This document shows positions 1 through 4,589 of a stretch of DNA of 8,088 nucleotides, in pieces. Source of the stretch: an uncultured Sutterella sp. (lineage in GTDB: Bacteria; Pseudomonadota; Gammaproteobacteria; Burkholderiales; Burkholderiaceae_F); the NCBI GenBank assembly GCA_900552545.1, contig USAL01000085.1, positions 1 to 8,088 of the forward strand. Direction: 5' to 3'. Every line of letters begins with the position of its first letter. Positions within the stretch are counted from its first letter, which is position 1. The notes under the pieces were generated by a model. It was not told the origin of the DNA and searched no databases. It saw only the letters and a list, made by a program, of their open reading frames with translations. Both the position numbers and the translations under genes were made by a program.

Positions 1-201
1 ACCGGCAGCGGGTCCCATGCTGAAACCGTGGTCGCAGGCAAGCATCACCGTCCTGCCTGTCCTGTGATTAAAAATACGGGACAGACGGTCCTTCATCCCC
101 CAAGGAAGATTTTCCGCACCTTTCACATGAAAACCATTATTGGCAGCAGCAACTCCCAAACCGAAGTCGCAACCTTCTCTCAAATCATCTAAATCAGCCA
201 T
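1..201 (-). CDS. lsrF: LsrF-like 3-hydroxy-5-phosphonooxypentane-2,4-dione thiolase, N-terminal 67 residues (cut by window edge)
   Basis: The product resembles LsrF, the cytoplasmic enzyme that transfers an acetyl group from the phospho-AI-2 breakdown product to coenzyme A, ending autoinducer-2 catabolism. The reading frame opens with ATG at 201 and stays open to base 1, so only 67 residues are visible. The start MADLDDLREG, the block WGMKDRLSRIFN (34-45) and TVMLACDHGF (51-60) closely match Escherichia coli LsrF as I remember it; the DHG at 57-59 is the DhnA-type class I aldolase signature. The catalytic lysine would lie in the missing part. There is no good Shine-Dalgarno sequence: the bases before ATG are A-rich. 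It follows the small exported-protein gene on the same strand by 58 bases. GC is about 51% by hand count, lower than the ribosomal genes. Whether lsrG, lsrK or transport genes follow cannot be seen. Another DhnA-family aldolase is possible but less likely. Confidence 0.85.
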   Translation of the reverse strand, partial: MADLDDLREGCDFGLGVAAANNGFHVKGAENLPWGMKDRLSRIFNHRTGRTVMLACDHGFSMGPAAG

Positions 202-236
202 TTTTCTTATCTATTTTATCTATTTAGTTTCTATAT

Positions 237-265
237 ATTACAGCAGGTTGACAGTATGACTACAA
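237..265 (-). promoter_or_regulatory. Candidate sigma70 promoter for lsrF
   Basis: Read on the minus strand there is TTGTAG (265-260), a 17-base spacer, and TGTAAT (242-237). The -10 box matches the consensus at five of six bases and is preceded by TG plus one base (extended -10), which can make up for the weak -35 (three of six). Transcription would begin near 229 and give a leader of about 28 bases. The following AT-rich stretch contains two copies of TAGATAA. The -35 overlaps the stop codon of the small exported-protein gene. The call rests on motif matching only. Confidence 0.38.
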
Positions 266-466
266 CGCTTTTGCAAATGCATCGAACATACAAGACCAGG
301 ATGAGGCGCCGGAATCAGCATAACCGATGGAACGCTCACCGTAATTACGGGCACGGCCGAAATTCGCCTTCATATCCTTCGTGGATTCAGCACCTTGCAA
401 GGCAGCCTGTGCACCGGCGGCAACCGCGGCCACGACTGCGGCGGCAATGAGAGTCTTGAACTGCAT
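260..466 (-). CDS. Small Sec-exported protein of unknown family (68 aa)
   Basis: I do not recognise this protein. The chosen ATG at 466 has a strong Shine-Dalgarno GAGGAG seven bases upstream; an upstream in-frame ATG at 559 has no such support and would bury the signal peptide. The product begins MQFKTL, then an alanine/valine-rich hydrophobic core (residues 7-19), and ends the leader with AQA at 19-21, a standard signal peptidase I site. The mature part would be about 47 residues, polar and Lys/Arg/Asp/Ser-containing at first (STKDMKANFGRARNYGERS), with a single cysteine in SSWSCMFDAF and a short amphipathic C-terminus. It has no second membrane segment and no lipobox, so it is probably a soluble periplasmic or secreted protein. 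It lies after the rplQ terminator and before lsrF. A single cysteine could allow a disulphide-linked dimer; that is speculation. Confidence 0.65.
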   Translation of the reverse strand: MQFKTLIAAAVVAAVAAGAQAALQGAESTKDMKANFGRARNYGERSIGYADSGASSWSCMFDAFAKAL

Positions 467-473
467 AGTTGTA

Positions 474-479
474 CTCCTC
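474..479 (-). promoter_or_regulatory. Ribosome binding site that fixes the start of the small exported protein
   Basis: Read on the minus strand this is GAGGAG, seven bases before the ATG at 466. It is one of the best Shine-Dalgarno matches in the window and is the main reason to accept the 68-residue reading frame as a real gene and to reject the longer form starting at 559. Confidence 0.7.
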
Positions 480-687
480 GACGCAAATCGAAAGCTCCTC
501 TGGCTAGCGCTGCAGACACTACGCCCTCTCGACTGTGCAAAAAATCGTCTGCATGACAATGGAGTTCACCGGGACAACCAACGCCGGTGCAATGTGTATT
601 ATCCACCCGGGAAGTACGCAGAAGGGTACGCGGAAAGCCGACTGCTGAAGGCTTCAAAGCGAGGGGATTGCCCCAAGATTCAAGACA

Positions 688-727
688 AAGAAAAACGCCG
701 GGGATCTTTCGCAAAAGACCACCGGCG
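688..727 (-). terminator. Intrinsic terminator after rplQ (end of the alpha operon)
   Basis: On the minus strand the arms CGCCGG and CCGGCG close a long stem that continues inwards through GGTCTTT against AAAGATC, with one T/C mismatch and one G-U pair, around a short TGCG loop (696-727). The stem is followed at once by TTTTTCTTT (695-687). A GC-rich base, small loop and U run make this a textbook rho-independent terminator. It begins 57 bases after the rplQ stop codon and separates the ribosomal cluster from the downstream genes. Confidence 0.88.
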
Positions 728-783
728 CTGCGGCAAGTGCAGAGTTTTCAAACGCCCTTCCGACGAGGAAGGACACTCGTCAA

Positions 784-1191
784 TTACTCAGCCTTGGCTT
801 CCGTCTTGTTTTCTTCGACGGCTTCGACCGCTTCAGCACGCTCCGTGAGCTCCATGTAGGCCATGGGAGCGTTGTCGCCCGGGCGGAAGCCCATCTTCAG
901 GATGCGGGTGTAGCCGCCGTTGCGGTTGGCAAAGCGGGGGCCGAGCACGTTGAAGAGCTTCGTGACCATCTCACGGTTGCGGAGACGGTTGAAAGCGAGA
1001 CGGCGGTTGGCAACCGTATCGGTCTTGCCCAGGGTGATCATGGGTTCGACAACGCGGCGCAGTTCCTTCGCCTTGGGAAGGGTGGTCTTGATGGCTTCGT
1101 GCTCGATGAGGGAGTTCATCATGTTGCGAAGCATCGCGAGACGATGCGCGGAGGTACGGTTGAGTTTGCGAAGACCAGAACGATGACGCAT
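784..1191 (-). CDS. rplQ: 50S ribosomal protein bL17
   Basis: bL17 binds 23S rRNA near the peptide exit side of the large subunit. The product is 135 residues, a few longer than the usual 127-130. The N-terminus MRHRSGLRKLNRTSAHR is the conserved bL17 opening, followed by the conserved block LIEHEAIKTTLPKAKELRR (28-46) and the GGYTRILK motif near residues 92-99. The extra length is an acidic tail rich in Glu and Ala (about 119-135), a part that varies between species. The ATG at 1191 is preceded by AGGA ten bases upstream. It is the last gene of the alpha operon, as in most bacteria, but is 242 bases from rpoA instead of the usual few dozen, with a hairpin and a promoter candidate in between. 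The intrinsic terminator follows. Confidence 0.97.
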   Translation of the reverse strand: MRHRSGLRKLNRTSAHRLAMLRNMMNSLIEHEAIKTTLPKAKELRRVVEPMITLGKTDTVANRRLAFNRLRNREMVTKLFNVLGPRFANRNGGYTRILKMGFRPGDNAPMAYMELTERAEAVEAVEENKTEAKAE

Positions 1192-1226
1192 TTTTAAATA
1201 GTCCTATAAAAAGTCTTTGATCTGAA

Positions 1227-1248
1227 CCGCAGGGCACGTGCCTTGCGG
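1227..1248 (-). repeat. Near-perfect 22-base palindrome in the rplQ leader
   Basis: The two halves pair as CCGCA/TGCGG and GGC/GCC, split by one A/C mismatch, with ACGT in the centre; the core GGCACGTGCC is a perfect 10-base palindrome. It ends 35 bases before the rplQ ATG. In RNA it would be a strong stem with a four-base loop; in DNA it could equally be a protein operator. It lies in the predicted leader and not directly over the Shine-Dalgarno sequence. Confidence 0.5.
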
Positions 1249-1337
1249 ACGATCCCCCGACTCTTCTATCCGAAGGCCCTACAAGCGGGTCGCCGGCGGG
1301 CGGGTTTCGGTTTGTCGAAAGTCCCGGATTGTACACC

Positions 1338-1366
1338 ATTTAAGTGCGCAAAACGGGAAAAATCAA
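1338..1366 (-). promoter_or_regulatory. Candidate promoter for rplQ
   Basis: On the minus strand TTGATT (1366-1361) and TTAAAT (1343-1338) are separated by exactly 17 bases, each matching the sigma70 consensus at four of six positions. A second -10 candidate, TACAAT (1333-1328, five of six), lies just downstream but lacks a -35 box. Either would start transcription near 1331-1321 and leave a leader of about 130-140 bases before rplQ. Placing a promoter directly after the rpoA hairpin would let rplQ be made independently of rpoA. This is motif evidence only. Confidence 0.4.
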
Positions 1367-1377
1367 AATTTATCAAG

Positions 1378-1410
1378 GCTCCCGCAGATTAAAAGGACAT
1401 CCGCGGGAGC
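1378..1410 (-). terminator. Strong hairpin after rpoA, probable partial terminator or RNA-processing stem
   Basis: The minus-strand arms GCTCCCGCGGAT and ATCTGCGGGAGC form a 12-bp stem with a single G-U pair and a nine-base loop. It begins 23 bases after the rpoA stop. The bases after it (CTTGATAAATTTTGATTTTT) are U-rich but not a clean U run, so complete termination is doubtful; it may reduce readthrough into rplQ or protect the rpoA 3' end. Confidence 0.55.
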
Positions 1411-1433
1411 GATTCACTAATGCCAAAAGGCGA

Positions 1434-2429
1434 TTAGTGCTCGAGATTGGCGGGCGGCCAGTTCTCGAGACGCATGCCGAGCGTGAGGCCGTGGCTTGCG
1501 AGCACGTCCTTGATCTCGTTGAGCGACTTGCGGCCGAGGTTTGGGGTCTTGAGCAGCTCGTTTTCGGTGCGCTGGATAAGATCGCCGATGTAGTAGATGT
1601 TTTCGGCCTTGAGGCAGTTCGCGCTGCGAACCGTGAGCTCGAGGTCGTCGACCGGACGCATGAGGATCGGATCGAGAGGCGGCGGAACATCTTCCGGTTC
1701 CTGCTGCTCGGCTTCGCTCTCGGTCTTGATCGAGCCGAAGATGGAGAGCTGGTCCTGCAGAATGTGCACGGCCTGCTTGAGCGCGTCCTCGGGGCTGATG
1801 ACGCCGTTGGTTTCGATGGTCATCTCGAGCTTGTCGAGGTCGGTGCGTTGGGCCACGCGGGCGGCGGACACCGAGTAGGCAACGCGGCGCACGGGCGAGA
1901 AGCTCGCATCCATGATGATGCGGCCGATCGTCTGCTTGCTGTAGTCGTCGCGGAAGGCGCGCATGTCGCCGGGCTGGTAGCCGCGGCCGCTTTCAACGCG
2001 AACCTGCATGTCGAGCTTGCCCCCCGAGAGGTTGGCGATGACGTGCTCGGGGTTGAGAATCGTGACGTCGTGCGGCAGTTCGAAGTCGGCGGCGGTCACG
2101 GGACCAGTACCGGACTTGGTCAGACGCAGCATCACGTCCTCACGGCCGCCTTCGAGCTTGAAGATCACGCCCTTGAGGTTGAGCAGAATGTCGACCACGT
2201 CTTCGATGACGCCGTCGATCTGGGAGTATTCGTGAACGACGCCGACAATGGTGGCTTCGGTCGGGGCATAGCCCACCATCGAGGCGAGCAGGATGCGGCG
2301 CAGCGCATTGCCGAGCGTGTGACCGTAGCCGCGCTCAAAGGGTTCGAGCGTAATGACGGCAAGGTTGGGGTTCTTTTCGTCGATGACGGCTTCGACCGTC
2401 GTCGGCTTCAAGAGCGTCGTGTTAGCCAT
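1434..2429 (-). CDS. rpoA: DNA-directed RNA polymerase subunit alpha
   Basis: RpoA dimerises to nucleate core RNA polymerase assembly, and its C-terminal domain contacts UP elements and activators. The product is 331 residues. The N-terminal domain contains PFERGYGHTLGNALRRILL (30-48), whose arginine at 45 corresponds to the assembly-critical arginine of Escherichia coli alpha, and the insert region around 150-180 with GRIIMDASFSPVRRV. A short acidic, proline-rich linker (about 236-253) leads to the C-terminal domain, where DDLELTVRSANCLKAENI (261-278) carries the DNA-contacting arginine (268 here, 265 in E. coli) and the helix-hairpin-helix TPNLGRKSLNEIK (295-307). The ending LENWPP is typical of proteobacteria. 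An in-frame ATG lies 18 bases upstream at 2447, but AGAGGA sits correctly in front of 2429, and MANTTLL fits the family. Both flanking gaps (192 and 242 bases) are long and full of hairpins, so its level may be set separately. Confidence 0.98.
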   Translation of the reverse strand: MANTTLLKPTTVEAVIDEKNPNLAVITLEPFERGYGHTLGNALRRILLASMVGYAPTEATIVGVVHEYSQIDGVIEDVVDILLNLKGVIFKLEGGREDVMLRLTKSGTGPVTAADFELPHDVTILNPEHVIANLSGGKLDMQVRVESGRGYQPGDMRAFRDDYSKQTIGRIIMDASFSPVRRVAYSVSAARVAQRTDLDKLEMTIETNGVISPEDALKQAVHILQDQLSIFGSIKTESEAEQQEPEDVPPPLDPILMRPVDDLELTVRSANCLKAENIYYIGDLIQRTENELLKTPNLGRKSLNEIKDVLASHGLTLGMRLENWPPANLEH

Positions 2430-2488
2430 GTGAATTTCCTCTTTCAATACCCTCGGCTCGTTACACCGATAAGGCTGAAAACAGTGGG

Positions 2489-2546
2489 AAAAAATCGGGG
2501 TTCTGAATATAGCGACGCGTCCGGCACCCCGAAAAGAGCCGGACGC
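2489..2546 (-). promoter_or_regulatory. Candidate H-type pseudoknot or attenuator in the rpoA leader
   Basis: On the minus strand the arms occur in the order a, b, a', b'. Arm a is GCGTCCGGC (2546-2538) and a' is GCCGGACGC (2525-2517), a perfect 9-bp stem. Arm b is TCGGGGT (2532-2526), lying in the loop directly against a', and b' is ACCCCGA (2501-2495), a perfect 7-bp match. Six T follow b' at once (2494-2489). Crossing loops of about 5, 0 and 15 bases fit a classical H-type pseudoknot. If both stems do not form together, the b/b' stem plus U run would act as a weak terminator competing with stem a. A 5-bp hairpin (2547-2561) abuts it upstream. The element ends about 60 bases before the rpoA ATG. 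The pairing is read from sequence; function is inferred. Confidence 0.45.
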
Positions 2547-2594
2547 TGCGAATTCGTCGCACCGCCGAGGCTTTGAGACCCTGCACTACAGAGC

Positions 2595-2607
2595 CCGCCC
2601 GCGGCGG
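2595..2607 (-). other. Short GC-only hairpin after rpsD
   Basis: CCGCC and GGCGG form a five-pair stem with a three-base GCG loop, beginning 14 bases after the rpsD stop. There is no U run after it, so it is not an intrinsic terminator. It could stabilise the 3' end of the rpsD part of the transcript. Confidence 0.3.
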
Positions 2608-2621
2608 CAACGTCAACCAGA

Positions 2622-3248
<627 letters not shown>

Positions 3249-3271
3249 TTTATCTGTTACCTCTTCTATCC

Positions 3272-3287
3272 TGCGGATCAAACCGCA
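3272..3287 (-). promoter_or_regulatory. Small hairpin directly upstream of the rpsD ribosome binding site
   Basis: TGCGG and CCGCA form a five-pair stem around a six-base TTTGAT loop, ending a few bases before the AGAGG Shine-Dalgarno of rpsD. The 3' arm plus the preceding T (TCCGC) could pair instead with GCGGA a little further upstream, so two alternative folds exist. It does not cover the start codon. A role in tuning rpsD translation is possible but not shown. Confidence 0.25.
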
Positions 3288-3351
3288 TTCAGTCCGCGTT
3301 CGACGATATGGACGACGCGAACCCAGGATACGAATTTCAAAATTAGTTCAA

Positions 3352-3750
3352 TTACACGCGACGACGCTTGGAGGGACGAACACCGTTGTGAGGAATCGGC
3401 GTGACGTCCTGGATGCTCGTGACGCGGATGCCGAGGGCATTGAGCGCACGAACGCTGGACTCACGGCCGGGGCCGGGTCCCATGATGCGGACTTCGACGT
3501 TCTTCAAACCGTATTCGAGGGCGATCTTGCCAGCGTGTTCGGCAGCCACCTGGGCGGCGAACGGCGTGGACTTACGCGAGCCCTTGAAACCCTGGGCGCC
3601 GGCCGAAGAAGCGGCGACGGCGTTGCCCTGGCGGTCGGTAATGGTGATGATCGTGTTGTTGAACGAAGCATGCACGTGGGCGATACCTTCGGTCACAACC
3701 TTCTTCACCTTCTTGCGGGCGCGAGCGGCCTGCTGAGACTTGGGAGCCAT
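3352..3750 (-). CDS. rpsK: 30S ribosomal protein uS11
   Basis: uS11 sits on the 30S platform beside the mRNA exit and the E site, with bS18 and bS6. The product is 132 residues, close to the usual 129. Its basic N-terminal tail is followed by the conserved core GIAHVHASFNNTIITITDR (22-40), GFKGSRKSTPFAAQ, and the rRNA-binding loop IMGPGPGRESS. The C-terminus PIPHNGVRPSKRRRV is the most conserved part of the family; the Asn-Gly pair at 122-123 corresponds to the position that is converted to isoaspartate in E. coli S11. The ATG at 3750 has AAGG seven bases upstream. It follows rpsM by 21 bases, so the two are surely on one transcript. Confidence 0.98.
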   Translation of the reverse strand: MAPKSQQAARARKKVKKVVTEGIAHVHASFNNTIITITDRQGNAVAASSAGAQGFKGSRKSTPFAAQVAAEHAGKIALEYGLKNVEVRIMGPGPGRESSVRALNALGIRVTSIQDVTPIPHNGVRPSKRRRV

Positions 3751-3771
3751 AGCTTACCTTCTCTGAATTGA

Positions 3772-4137
3772 TTACTTCTTGAGGGTCACACCGACCTTGC
3801 GCGGGCCCTTGCGGGTACGGGCATTGGTACGGGTGCGCTGACCACGGACGGGCAGACCGCGACGATGGCGGAAGCCACGATACGTGCCGAGGTCGATCAA
3901 GCGCTTGATCGAGAGCTGAACCTCACGGCGCAGGTCACCTTCAACGGTGAACTTGCCGACGGCGTCGCGGATCTTCTCGAGTTCCGCATCCGTCAGATCC
4001 TTGACCTTCTTGGAATATTCAATGCCGCAGGAGTCCAAAATCTCCTGAGCACGGGAACGACCAATGCCATAAATGGCGGTGAGGCCGATCACGGCGTGCT
4101 GATTCGGCGGAATGTTAATACCGGCGATACGAGCCAT
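3772..4137 (-). CDS. rpsM: 30S ribosomal protein uS13
   Basis: uS13 lies at the top of the 30S head, bridges to uL5 in the large subunit, and reaches the P-site tRNA with its basic tail. The product is 121 residues, normal for bacteria. MARIAGINIPPNQHAVIGLTAIYGIG opens the protein (1-26), with the helix-two-turns-helix RNA-binding region following. The family signature RGLPVRGQRTRTNART (about 94-109) precedes the lysine/arginine-rich tail that ends VGVTLKK. The ATG at 4137 has GAGG nine bases upstream, and that Shine-Dalgarno begins right after the rpmJ stop codon. Only 14 bases separate the two genes, so translation is probably coupled. Confidence 0.98.
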   Translation of the reverse strand: MARIAGINIPPNQHAVIGLTAIYGIGRSRAQEILDSCGIEYSKKVKDLTDAELEKIRDAVGKFTVEGDLRREVQLSIKRLIDLGTYRGFRHRRGLPVRGQRTRTNARTRKGPRKVGVTLKK

Positions 4138-4151
4138 TTGTTTTTACCTCA

Positions 4152-4265
4152 TTAGCCTTGACGCTGCTTGTGACGCGGGTCTTCGCAGATCACGCGCACA
4201 ACGCCTTTGCGCTTAATGATCTTGCACTTGCGGCACATTTTTTTGACCGAAGCGTTAACCTTCAT
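4152..4265 (-). CDS. rpmJ: 50S ribosomal protein bL36, zinc-binding form
   Basis: bL36 is the smallest large-subunit protein and fits into 23S rRNA domain VI. The translation is 37 residues starting MKVNASVKKMCRKCKI and ending RHKQRQG with TAA. The four zinc ligands of the ribbon are all present: Cys11, Cys14, Cys27 and His32, so this is the zinc-containing (C+) type and not the zinc-free paralogue made under zinc starvation. GGAGAT stands just before the ATG. It is the first gene after the long gap downstream of secY and lies about 72 bases downstream of the predicted start of transcription, so it probably leads the alpha operon. Its usual upstream partner infA is absent. Confidence 0.97.
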   Translation of the reverse strand: MKVNASVKKMCRKCKIIKRKGVVRVICEDPRHKQRQG

Positions 4266-4344
4266 TGTTCATCTCCAGTCCGCCGCCCTCTGGTTGTGGG
4301 AACGGGGACGTCATTAAAGAGTGCCAACACGGGGAAAGCACGGA

Positions 4345-4372
4345 ATTCTATCCGTTTTTCCCAAAAAAACAA
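4345..4372 (-). promoter_or_regulatory. Candidate sigma70 promoter of the rpmJ-rpsM-rpsK-rpsD(-rpoA) unit
   Basis: On the minus strand TTGTTT (4372-4367) and TAGAAT (4350-4345) are separated by 16 bases. The -10 matches the consensus at five of six positions; the -35 keeps the TTG core. The spacer contains tracts of T and A (TTTT and AAAAA), which may bend the DNA. Transcription would start near 4338 and give a 72-base leader before rpmJ. Its place after the secY hairpin suits a separate alpha-operon promoter. Confidence 0.55.
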
Positions 4373-4425
4373 GACCAGCCGCTGTGGCTTTTACACGAAA
4401 AGGCGTAGTGCACCTTCTCAAAAGC

Positions 4426-4437
4426 CCCAGTACTGGG
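4426..4437. repeat. Perfect 12-base palindrome CCCAGTACTGGG
   Basis: The 12 bases read the same on both strands. On the minus strand they are followed by GCTTTTG, too short a U run for a terminator. It lies 54 bases upstream of the candidate -35 box, at a distance where an activator could bind. It could instead form an RNA stem in readthrough transcripts from secY, though the lack of a loop makes that less favourable. Confidence 0.4.
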
Positions 4438-4469
4438 TCGGACTTTGCCGCCTGACACTACATTGTGCG

Positions 4470-4481
4470 TCGAGCGCTCGA
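4470..4481. repeat. Perfect 12-base palindrome TCGAGCGCTCGA
   Basis: This second perfect palindrome lies 32 bases from the first and is unrelated to it in sequence. No U run follows on either strand. The nearby CTCG/CGAG copies offer alternative pairings in RNA. It is a possible operator, without identification of a binding protein. Confidence 0.35.
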
Positions 4482-4523
4482 AAACCCGAGATTCAAATTT
4501 TTTTGGGGATTTTCCCATGTGCA

Positions 4524-4553
4524 CGGGCTGCACTCTGGTTGGGATGCAGCCCG
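4524..4553 (-). terminator. Strong hairpin after secY, without a U run
   Basis: The arms CGGGCTGCA and TGCAGCCCG pair perfectly over nine bases around a 12-base loop, starting 36 bases after the secY stop codon. The following minus-strand bases are TGCACATGGG and then A-rich, so a normal intrinsic terminator is not formed. It may mark the 3' end of the spc transcript through rho or by blocking exonucleases. Confidence 0.45.
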
Positions 4554-4589
4554 CTTGACACAGGTTGTTGCGGCTACGAACTCTGGAAA

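Larger units (their letters stand above)
467..783. other. Intergenic stretch between rplQ and the small exported-protein gene
   Basis: These 317 bases hold no gene that I can support. They contain two overlapping small hairpins just after the rplQ stop (756-781), the rplQ terminator (688-727), a short GGGG/CCCC hairpin (663-674) and the upstream region of the small exported-protein gene. A GATAAT hexamer (603-598, minus strand) could be its -10 box, but no acceptable -35 sits at the proper distance. I found no convincing promoter. Short open frames on the plus strand here have no ribosome binding site and resemble nothing. Confidence 0.6.
4266..4589. other. Gene-free gap between secY and rpmJ (usual site of infA)
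   Basis: These 324 bases carry no gene I can support. The one sizeable minus-strand open frame (4533-4348, 61 codons) has no resemblance to IF-1 or any ribosomal protein and contains the rpmJ promoter candidate. The gap holds, in transcription order, a 9-bp hairpin after secY (4553-4524), the perfect palindromes TCGAGCGCTCGA (4470-4481) and CCCAGTACTGGG (4426-4437), a promoter candidate (4372-4345), and the rpmJ leader. In most betaproteobacteria infA lies in this position. Confidence 0.75.

Noticed and set aside
467..559. An upstream ATG at 559 as the start of the small exported protein
   Set aside because: It would add 31 arginine- and serine-rich residues ahead of a clear signal peptide and lacks a ribosome binding site, while ATG 466 has GAGGAG at seven bases.
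598..603. GATAAT as a -10 box for the small exported-protein gene
   Set aside because: No acceptable -35 hexamer lies 16 to 18 bases upstream and there is no extended -10.
1344..2576. A 410-codon open frame on the plus strand opposite rpoA
   Set aside because: It lies almost wholly antisense to rpoA, shows no recognisable family or ribosome binding site, and is the usual mirror frame of a GC-rich gene.
3249..3351. A promoter for rpsD (TTGAAC with TATCCT) in the rpsK-rpsD gap
   Set aside because: The spacer is only 15 bases and the -10 is weak; an ordinary co-transcribed gap explains it as well.
4484..4514. A plus-strand terminator-like motif with a T run (ATTTTTTT) in the secY-rpmJ gap
   Set aside because: There is no plus-strand gene for it to end, and the stem before the T run is only four pairs.
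4348..4533. A 61-codon minus-strand frame in the secY-rpmJ gap as a possible infA
   Set aside because: The translation has none of the IF-1 features (72 residues, OB-fold with a GHISGKMR-like motif) and overlaps the rpmJ promoter candidate.
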